Of a stretch of 16,611 nucleotides of DNA, positions 7,256 through 12,546 are shown piece after piece (the first letter of the stretch is position 1; every line of letters starts with the position of its first letter). Position numbers and translations under genes: made by a program. The notes under the pieces were generated by a model, which searched no databases, was not told where the DNA came from, and saw only the letters and a program-made list of their open reading frames with translations. Origin of the DNA: JBFHNV01 sp965365655 (lineage in GTDB: Bacteria > Pseudomonadota > Gammaproteobacteria > HK1); NCBI GenBank assembly GCA_965365655.1, contig CBDUCN010000092.1:1-16611 (forward strand), in the 5' to 3' direction.

Positions 7256-7359
7256 GGGCTCGTCCTCGTCGCTGCCTGCGGCGCGTCAGGCGCCGTGATT
7301 CGGCCCGGTCGTCACGCGTGCGCGCTGACCGGGCGTTTCGGCGCACCTCAGGCGCCCGC

Positions 7360-7436
7360 TGTGCGCCCCCGGCGCGACATCGATGTGCGCGCCCCCGTGC
7401 GCGACATCTGATGTGCGCGCCCCGGCGCGACGTCGA
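7360..7436. repeat. Three imperfect 24-28 bp tandem repeats with internal palindromes
   Basis: Units lie at 7360-7383, 7384-7411 and 7412-7436. Each runs TGTGCG(CG)CCCC, then a GCGCGAC(A/G)TC segment, then GA. The junctions create two near-identical palindromes, ACATCGATGT (7377-7386) and ACATCTGATGT (7404-7414), about 27-28 bp apart. This layout fits paired operator sites for a dimeric regulator of either flanking operon. The repeat is seen directly; regulatory use is inference. Confidence 0.6.
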
Positions 7437-7450
7437 CGGCCGCGTCGCGC
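7425..7450. other. Perfect 8-bp inverted repeat
   Basis: GCGCGACG (7425-7432) pairs with CGTCGCGC (7443-7450) around a 10-nt loop, partly inside the third tandem repeat. Both flanking operons point away from it, so a terminator role is unlikely. It could be another operator half-site pair. Confidence 0.35.
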
Positions 7451-7653
7451 GAGAGCCCGCTCGTATCCTCCATGACCGCGGTCTGCGCGTCCATCGCGCT
7501 CGCGACCGACCCGGGTCCGGCCCGCCCCCCCGCGACGGCGGCGCGCGCGGCGTGCTCGTCGTCGTGCAGCGGCGGATTCGGTGCGCTGACGGTGCCCGTC
7601 ACCGGGCTCGCGCGGCCCGGGCGCGCGGCGACGGCCACTGCGGCACGTCACCC

Positions 7654-7682
7654 TGTATAGGATATCGGAACAGTCACGGCAA
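7654..7682 (-). promoter_or_regulatory. Candidate minus-strand sigma-70 promoter for the sdh-fum operon
   Basis: On the minus strand TTGCCG (7682-7677) and TATACA (7659-7654) are separated by exactly 17 nt, in the AT-richest patch of the region. Each hexamer matches 4 of 6 consensus bases. The leader to the GTG at 7255 would be nearly 400 nt and would cross the tandem repeats, so repeat-bound proteins could act as roadblocks. Confidence 0.3.
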
Positions 7683-7725
7683 CGGCCGTTCCCGCCGGCG
7701 CCGCTCGTCATGCCGCCCGCCGCGC

Positions 7726-7731
7726 TACACT
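7726..7731 (+). promoter_or_regulatory. Candidate -10 box TACACT for the acyl-CoA dehydrogenase cluster
   Basis: GCTACACTGC lies about 55 nt before the ATG at 7783 and would give a leader of roughly 45 nt. No good -35 hexamer is seen 16-18 nt upstream, so an activator or a weak promoter would be needed. Confidence 0.25.
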
Positions 7732-7782
7732 GCCCGCGCGCGCAGCGCGCGCCGCACGACCGTCACACCGCAGAGCGAGAAC

Positions 7783-8946
7783 ATGACCACCAGCATCACG
7801 GCCCACCCCGAGATCCGCGAAGCCGTCGCGAAGCTGTGCGAGCGCTTCCCCGGGGAGTACTGGCAGCGCACCGACCGCGAGCGCGCCTATCCGACGGAGT
7901 TCGTGCGCACGCTCACCGAGTCCGGCTTCCTGGCGACCCTGATCCCGGAGGAGTACGGCGGCAGCGGCCTCGGCATCTCGGCGGCCGCCGCGGTGCTCGA
8001 GGAGATCCACGCGTCGGGCTGCAACGGCGGCGCCTGCCACGCGCAGATGTACACGATGGGCACGGTGCTGCGTCACGGCACCGAGGCGCAGAAGACCGAA
8101 TACCTGCCGCAGATCGCGAGCGGCGAGCTTCGCCTGCAGGCGTTCGGCGTCACCGAGCCCAGCAGCGGCAGCAACACGCTGGCGCTGCGCACCACGGCGG
8201 TGAAGCAGGGCAACGACGCTTACCGGGTCAACGGCCAGAAGGTGTGGACCTCGCGGGCGGAGCACTCGGATCTCATGCTGCTGCTCGCGCGCACCACGCC
8301 GCGCGACGAGGTCAAGAAGCGCACCGACGGCCTGTCCGTGTTCCTGGTGGACATGCGCGAGGCGCTGAAGAAGGGCATGTCCATCCGCCCCATCCGCGCG
8401 ATGGTGAACCACTCCACAACCGAGGTGTTCTTCGACGACCTCGAGATCCCGGCAGACAGCCTGGTGGGCGAGGAGGGCAAGGGGTTCCGCTACATCCTGG
8501 ACGGCATGAACGCCGAGCGCATCCTGATCGCGTCGGAGTGCGTCGGCGACGCGCGCTGGTTCGTGGACAAGGCCACCGCCTACGGCAACGAGCGCCGGGT
8601 CTTCGAGCGGCCCATCGGCCAGAACCAGGGCATCCAGTTCCCGATCGCCGACGCCTATGCCGCGAACCGCGCTGCCGCCCTGATGCGTGACCGCGCCGCC
8701 GAGCTGTTCGAGGCCGGCGAGCCCTGCGGCGAGGAGGCCAACCTCGCCAAGTACCTGTGCTCGGAGGCATCCTGGAAGGCCGCCGACACGTGCATGCAGA
8801 CCTACGGCGGCTTCGCGTTCGCCGAGGAGTACGACATCGAGCGCAAGTGGCGCGAGGCGCGGCTGTACCGGATCGCGCCGATCTCGAACAATCTCGTGCT
8901 GTCCTACGTCGCGGAGCACGTGCTCGGGCTGCCGCGCTCGTACTGA
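7783..8946 (+). CDS. Acyl-CoA dehydrogenase family protein
   Basis: A 387-residue FAD enzyme, the usual length, that would introduce an alpha-beta double bond into an acyl-CoA and pass electrons to ETF. Typical stretches are LIPEEYGGSGLG, FGVTEPSSGSN, the KVWTSRAEHSDLMLLLART flavin-site segment, and FDDLEIPADSLVGEEGKGFRYILDGMNAERI. The C-terminal glutamate used by MCAD (IYEGT) is absent: the aligned segment is YRIAPISNN. Instead E245 in MNAERIL sits at the helix-G position that supplies the base in isovaleryl-CoA and long-chain acyl-CoA dehydrogenases, so activity is still expected. The ATG at 7783 begins MTTSITAHPEIREAV after a GAGCGAGA purine stretch; earlier in-frame reading is not conserved-looking. 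It is first in a same-strand cluster with the MBL hydrolase and dehalogenase-like gene. The acyl substrate is unknown. Confidence 0.92.
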   Translation: MTTSITAHPEIREAVAKLCERFPGEYWQRTDRERAYPTEFVRTLTESGFLATLIPEEYGGSGLGISAAAAVLEEIHASGCNGGACHAQMYTMGTVLRHGTEAQKTEYLPQIASGELRLQAFGVTEPSSGSNTLALRTTAVKQGNDAYRVNGQKVWTSRAEHSDLMLLLARTTPRDEVKKRTDGLSVFLVDMREALKKGMSIRPIRAMVNHSTTEVFFDDLEIPADSLVGEEGKGFRYILDGMNAERILIASECVGDARWFVDKATAYGNERRVFERPIGQNQGIQFPIADAYAANRAAALMRDRAAELFEAGEPCGEEANLAKYLCSEASWKAADTCMQTYGGFAFAEEYDIERKWREARLYRIAPISNNLVLSYVAEHVLGLPRSY

Positions 8947-9052
8947 GTGCCGGGGAACCTCCGGGGCCGTGCGGTAGCGCCACGCGCCGGCATGCACCCG
9001 GGCTCCGCACGCCGGCCGTGCCGCCGTGCATCGCATCAACGGAGCGCAAAAC

Positions 9053-9847
9053 GTGAACGACGTCTACGAGGTCTTCGCCGTCAAGTACGGCCAGCGTGTA
9101 GGGAATCGGGGCGGGATGCTGATCTTCGGCGACCCGCACGACGCGCCGATGCCGATGGACTACTACGTGTGGGCGGTGCGCAATGCCGAGCGCACCGTGG
9201 TGGTGGACATCGGCTACTCGAAGGACGACGGCGAGCGGCGCGGGCGGGAGTTCCTGCGCTGTCCGACCGAGGGGCTCGCGATGCTGGGCATCGACGCCGC
9301 GAGCGTCGAGGACGTGATCATCACCCACATGCACTACGACCACGTGGGCAACCTCGACAAGTTCCCCGCCGCGCGCTTCCACATCCAGGACGCGGAGATG
9401 GCCTACGTGACCGGCCGCTCGATGACACACCGCCGCATCCGCCACTCCTTCACCGTGGACAACGTGACCGACATGGTGCGCGCCGTCTACGGCGACCGGG
9501 TGGTGTTCCACGACGGCGACGAGGACGTGGCGCCGGGGATCTCGGTGCACCGCGTCGGCGGACACACGCGCGGTCTGCAGGTGGTGCGGGTGGACACGGG
9601 CCGCGGCGCGGTCGTGCTGGCCTCCGACGCCAGCCACTACTACGAGAACATGGAGTCCGGCGAGCCGTTCACGATCGTGGACAGCGTGGTGGACATGCTG
9701 GAAGGGCATCGCCGCCTGTACCGGCTCGCCGACTCGCCGCTGCACGTGGTGCCGGGTCACGACCCGCAGGTGATGGCGCGTTACCCGGCGCCGGCGCCCG
9801 AGCTGGACGGCATCGCGGTGCGCCTGGACGTGGCGCCGTCGGCCTGA
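9053..9847 (+). CDS. Metallo-beta-lactamase-fold hydrolase, N-acyl homoserine lactonase family
   Basis: A 264-residue protein with the full dinuclear zinc set: H92-M-H94-Y-D96-H97, H171 in GGHTRG, D192 in ASDASHYY and H236 in PGHDP. The arrangement and the segments around it (HVGNLDKFPAARFHIQD, FHDGDEDVAPGISVHRVGGH, SDASHYYENM) match the family usually annotated as N-acyl homoserine lactonase. Many of its members act on other lactones or esters. GTG at 9053 is preferred over an in-frame GTG at 9026 because GGAG lies 8 nt before it. It follows the acyl-CoA dehydrogenase by 106 bp. In this context a lactone- or thioester-opening step in a catabolic pathway is as likely as quorum quenching. Confidence 0.87.
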   Translation: MNDVYEVFAVKYGQRVGNRGGMLIFGDPHDAPMPMDYYVWAVRNAERTVVVDIGYSKDDGERRGREFLRCPTEGLAMLGIDAASVEDVIITHMHYDHVGNLDKFPAARFHIQDAEMAYVTGRSMTHRRIRHSFTVDNVTDMVRAVYGDRVVFHDGDEDVAPGISVHRVGGHTRGLQVVRVDTGRGAVVLASDASHYYENMESGEPFTIVDSVVDMLEGHRRLYRLADSPLHVVPGHDPQVMARYPAPAPELDGIAVRLDVAPSA

Positions 9848-9951
9848 TGGAGGGCGTGACGACGTGCACCGCTGCCCGCGCATGAACGGCGCCGTCCGCC
9901 CGCCGGCGCGTGCGAACCGTCGCGGTCCGCGCGGCCGCGTGACGCGCCGGC

Positions 9952-9978
9952 GCGCACGCCGCGGCGCGCGCCGTGCGC
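9952..9978 (+). other. GC-rich hairpin between the MBL hydrolase and dehalogenase-like genes
   Basis: GCGCACG (9952-9958) pairs with CGTGCGC (9972-9978); inside, after one mismatch, four more pairs close a 3-nt loop. It lies about 37 nt before the next start codon in a 168-bp gap that otherwise shows no gene. There is no T-run, so at most it is an mRNA-stability or attenuation element. Chance is possible given the base composition. Confidence 0.25.
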
Positions 9979-10015
9979 CCGGTCCGCGCGGCGGCACGCC
10001 GGGACGGTGCGGGCG

Positions 10016-10897
10016 ATGAGCACCCTCATCAGCGGCTTTCGCACCGCGACCTTCGACGGCGACGGCGTGCCGATCCGCTACGCCGCCGGCGGCGCGGGCC
10101 CGCCGGTGCTGCTGCTGCACGGCTATCCCCAGACCCACGCGATGTGGCGCAAGGTGGCGCCGGCGCTCGCCGCGCGTCACACGGTGGTGTGCCCGGATCT
10201 GCGCGGCTACGGCGACAGCGGCAAGCCCGACGGCGGCGAGGACCACGCGGCGTACGCGAAGCGCGCGATGGCCGCGGACGTCGCGGGGCTGATGTCGTCG
10301 CTCGGGTTCCAGCGCTTCGCCGTCGCCGGCCACGACCGCGGCGCCCGCGTCGCGCACCGTCTCGCGCTGGACCACGAGGCGCGGGTCACCCGCGTCGCGA
10401 TCCTCGACGTGGTCCCCACGCGCTACCGCTTCGCGACGGTGGACAAGTCGGTGGCCAGCAAGGCCTACCACTGGTTCTTCCTGATCCAGCCGGGCGGCCT
10501 GCCCGAGCGGCTGATCGGCGCGCAGCCCGAGTTCTTCCTGCGCCACACCCTGGACTCGTGGTGCGAGGTCTCGGGCGCCATCGAGCCGCAGGCGTTCGCG
10601 GAGTACCTGCGTTGCTTCCGGGATCCGGCCTGCATCCACGCCACCTGCGAGGACTACCGTGCCGCCGCCGGGATCGACCTCGTGCACGACGAGGCCGACG
10701 CGGGGCGCCGCCTCGCGTGCCCGGTGCTGGTGCTGTGGGGCGGCGGCAGCATCCAGGGCAGCAGCTACGACCTGACCTCGGTGTGGCGCGAGTACGCCGC
10801 CGACGTCAGCGGCCGCGCGTTGCCGTGCGGTCACTTCCTCGCCGAGGAGGCGCCGCGGGAAACGGCCGCGGCGCTGCTCGAGTTCTTCGGGCAGTGA
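10016..10897 (+). CDS. Alpha/beta hydrolase, fluoroacetate (haloacetate) dehalogenase type
   Basis: A 293-residue hydrolase closely resembling the Rhodopseudomonas fluoroacetate dehalogenase RPA1163. All known functional residues are present: nucleophile D107 with R108 and R111 (GHDRGARVAHRLALD; carboxylate-binding arginines), D131 (ILDVVPT), the halide pocket H152, W153 (YHWFFLIQP) and Y214 (CEDYRA), and general base H273 (GHFLAEEAP). Together these predict hydrolysis of a haloacetate to glycolate in the cytoplasm. The oxyanion loop HGYPQ and DLRGYGDS are also typical. The ATG at 10016 follows GGGACGG; a GTG three codons earlier is the alternative. It is the last gene of the plus-strand cluster. 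Residue conservation supports dehalogenase chemistry, but related proteins can prefer chloroacetate or show little activity, so fluoride release is a prediction. Confidence 0.85.
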   Translation: MSTLISGFRTATFDGDGVPIRYAAGGAGPPVLLLHGYPQTHAMWRKVAPALAARHTVVCPDLRGYGDSGKPDGGEDHAAYAKRAMAADVAGLMSSLGFQRFAVAGHDRGARVAHRLALDHEARVTRVAILDVVPTRYRFATVDKSVASKAYHWFFLIQPGGLPERLIGAQPEFFLRHTLDSWCEVSGAIEPQAFAEYLRCFRDPACIHATCEDYRAAAGIDLVHDEADAGRRLACPVLVLWGGGSIQGSSYDLTSVWREYAADVSGRALPCGHFLAEEAPRETAAALLEFFGQ

Positions 10898-11005
10898 GCG
10901 GACCGGGGCCTGCCCCGCATCGGGACCCGCGCAGTGCGGGCATCGGGCACGGCGCAGCCGATCCCGGCCGCCCTCGCCTGGCCTGAGCGGGAGCTTCGCG
11001 AGCTC
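10898..11005. terminator. Short convergent gap with weak hairpins
   Basis: 108 bp separate the convergent dehalogenase-like and kinase genes. Small stems are visible: GGGG/CCCC just after the first stop, CCCGC/GCGGG around 10927-10941, and GAGCT/AGCTC (10991-10995 with 11001-11005), directly abutting the kinase stop. None has a T-run, so factor-independent termination is doubtful. Confidence 0.25.
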
Positions 11006-12310
11006 TCAGTCCAGCCGTTGCGCCAGCGCCTGTGTCGTGCGGTGCAGGCGGTCGATCAGCGTGGCCTGGAACGCCTTGTTGAAGCGCATCTGCACCGGGA
11101 TGGACGCCCACTCCATCAGCGCGGCGTCCACCTTGATCGCGCCGACGTCGCTGCGCGCGATCACCGTGGCGGTGCGCTCCACCGGCGCGAGGTAGCCGAG
11201 CTCGCCGACGCACTCGCCCTTCTCGATCACGCTGACCTCCTTGCCGCGCACCGTCACCGACGCGTCGCCTGACGCGATCACGTAGAACGACTGCTCGCGG
11301 GTGCCCTCCGAGATGATCGGCGCGCCCGCGGTGAAGTGCTCCCAGGTGCCGACCTCCAGCACCTCCTCCAGCTCGGCGTCGGAGAAGTCGTTGAAGAACA
11401 GGAGGGTGCGTGCGCGCTCGAACTTCTCCTCGTCGCTCAGGTCGCGGCGCACCGGGCGCGTGAGCTCGTCGCGCAGCCGTGCGAGCGCCTCGGCCATCTC
11501 CGCGCCGGTCCTGTAGCGCACGTCCAGCGAGCGGGCCATGGCCTTGCTCACGATCGCCGCGAGCTCCTCGGGCACCTCCGGGCGCACCTCGCGCAGCGGC
11601 GTCGGGTCCTTGGTGGTGATCGCGAGCATCAGCGCCGCCAGCGCGTTCGCGTCGAACGGCGGGCGGGCGGCCAGCAGCTCGTACATGGTCACGCCCAGGG
11701 AGTAGAGATCCGTCTGGCCGTTGAGATCGTCGTCGCTGGCCTGCTCCGGCGACATGTAGCGCGGCGAGCCCACGGCGGTCATCAGCTGCGTGCTCTCGGA
11801 GTGCAGCTGCTGCGCGATCCCGAAGTCGCCGATCTTCGGCTCGCCCTCCTCGTTCATCATGATGTTGGCGGGCTTGATGTCGCGGTGCAGCACGCCGCGG
11901 CGGTGGGCGTAGTCGAGCGCCTTGGCGCACTTGTAGATCACGTCCACCACCTTCGGAATCGGCAGCAGGCGGTCCTTCTCGCAGTGCGGCTTCAGGGTGG
12001 CGCCGCCCTGCACGTATTCCATGACGATGTACGGCTCGCCGTCGTCGCCCTCGCCGGCGTCGTACACGCGCAGGATGTTGGGGTGATCCAGCGTGCCGGC
12101 GGCCTGCGCCTCGTTGAAGAACACGCGCTTCGCACGGGTCGCGACGGCGCGCGTCTCGTCGTCGGCGTCGTCGTCCACCGACGAGCAGACCTTGATCGCG
12201 ACCTTGCGGTTGATGAACGGGTCGTGGCCGACGTAGACCGTTCCCATCGCGCCGCGCCCGGCCACGTCGAGAATGGTGTACTTGCCGATCTTCCTGGGGT
12301 TTGCGGCCAT
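11006..12310 (-). CDS. Serine/threonine protein kinase with C-terminal cyclic-nucleotide-binding domain
   Basis: A 434-residue cytoplasmic kinase of the bacterial Hanks type. The kinase domain (about 11-275) has the Gly loop GRGAMGTVY (18-26), K40 in AIKV, E67 in helix C, the catalytic loop HRDIKPAN (D144, K146, N149), DFG at 162-164, and the SPRYMSPEQ activation segment. After a charged linker, residues about 308-420 form a CRP/PKA-like cNMP-binding domain. Its phosphate-binding cassette GELGYLAPVERTATV keeps the Glu and Arg that contact the cyclic phosphate and ribose. No transmembrane helix or PASTA repeat is seen. ATG at 12310 precedes MAANPRKIGKYTIL; the ribosome site is poor (AAGGCG). 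It is divergent from the PilZ-EAL gene across a 236-bp region. cAMP or cGMP control of kinase activity is the natural reading, but regulation of the two domains is inferred. Confidence 0.92.
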   Translation of the reverse strand: MAANPRKIGKYTILDVAGRGAMGTVYVGHDPFINRKVAIKVCSSVDDDADDETRAVATRAKRVFFNEAQAAGTLDHPNILRVYDAGEGDDGEPYIVMEYVQGGATLKPHCEKDRLLPIPKVVDVIYKCAKALDYAHRRGVLHRDIKPANIMMNEEGEPKIGDFGIAQQLHSESTQLMTAVGSPRYMSPEQASDDDLNGQTDLYSLGVTMYELLAARPPFDANALAALMLAITTKDPTPLREVRPEVPEELAAIVSKAMARSLDVRYRTGAEMAEALARLRDELTRPVRRDLSDEEKFERARTLLFFNDFSDAELEEVLEVGTWEHFTAGAPIISEGTREQSFYVIASGDASVTVRGKEVSVIEKGECVGELGYLAPVERTATVIARSDVGAIKVDAALMEWASIPVQMRFNKAFQATLIDRLHRTTQALAQRLD

Positions 12311-12400
12311 CGGAAACGCGCCTTGCGAAGCGCCCGCGAGGTTAGCAGGATGCCGCGCTGCGGTCTGCCCTGGGCCGGTCTGCGGCGGGGTTCGGCCCCT

Positions 12401-12508
12401 GGCCGCGAGCCGATCTCGAAGGCGCGTGGCGGCGGACCGATGCTCAAGGCTCGCGGCCGCGAGCCGATGTTTCAGGCTGCCGGCCGCGAGCCGATACAAT
12501 GGGCCGGG
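12401..12508. repeat. Four 27-bp tandem repeats
   Basis: Units start at 12401, 12428, 12455 and 12482, each exactly 27 bp and each with CCGAT at the same offset (12410, 12437, 12464, 12491). The shared left half is GGCCGCGAGCCGAT (GGCGGCGGACCGAT in unit 2), and the right half reads roughly NTNAAGGCNNN and is more variable. The period is nine codons, so plus-strand reading would give GREPMxxAx-like repeats, but no start codon or ribosome site supports a gene. The repeats sit in the divergent promoter region of the kinase and PilZ-EAL genes. Confidence 0.8.
12471..12500 (+). promoter_or_regulatory. Candidate promoter of the PilZ-DUF1631-GGDEF-EAL gene, inside the repeats
   Basis: TACAAT at 12495-12500 matches 5 of 6 bases of the sigma-70 -10 box and is the best such hexamer in the window. 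TTCAGG at 12471-12476 is a poor -35 box with an 18-nt spacer. Transcription would start near 12507, about 40 nt before the TTG start. The -10 box replaces the right half of the fourth 27-bp repeat. Confidence 0.5.
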
Positions 12509-12532
12509 ATGTCGCCCGCGGGCGAGCGGCGC

Positions 12533-12538
12533 GGGGAG
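12533..12538 (+). promoter_or_regulatory. Ribosome site GGGGAG that selects a TTG start
   Basis: GGGGAG lies 8 nt before TTG at 12547. The only in-frame ATG upstream (12499) overlaps the -10 box and would lie upstream of the predicted transcript start, so the TTG is the better start. Confidence 0.6.
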
Positions 12539-12546
12539 CCAGGGAT

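Larger units (their letters stand above)
7256..7782. promoter_or_regulatory. Divergent control region between the sdh-fum operon and the acyl-CoA dehydrogenase cluster
   Basis: 527 bp with no convincing gene; the open frames here are short, Ala/Arg-rich and lack family resemblance. It must contain the promoters for the minus-strand operon starting at 7255 and the plus-strand cluster starting at 7783. It holds three imperfect tandem repeats (7360-7436), a perfect 8-bp hairpin (7425-7450), and the only AT-rich patch (about 7654-7668). Confidence 0.55.

Noticed and set aside
7472..7660. Small open frame in the divergent control region
   Set aside because: 62 codons, Ala/Pro/Arg-rich, no ribosome site, and it overlaps promoter-like elements.
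9026..9052. GTG at 9026 as start of the MBL hydrolase
   Set aside because: It lacks a ribosome site, whereas GTG at 9053 has GGAG 8 nt upstream and gives the N-terminus MNDVYEVFAVKYG.
8312..10834. Long minus-strand open frame opposite the acyl-CoA dehydrogenase, MBL and dehalogenase-like genes
   Set aside because: Low-complexity His/Arg/Ala translation, a typical artefact of GC-rich coding DNA; the plus-strand genes carry complete catalytic motifs.
12401..12508. CRISPR array or coding nonapeptide repeat
   Set aside because: The units are directly contiguous without unique spacers, and no start codon or ribosome site leads into a plus- or minus-strand frame through them.
12499..12546. ATG at 12499 as start of the PilZ-DUF1631-GGDEF-EAL protein
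   Set aside because: It overlaps the -10 box, has no ribosome site, and adds 16 Arg/Ala-rich residues; TTG at 12547 has GGGGAG at the proper distance.
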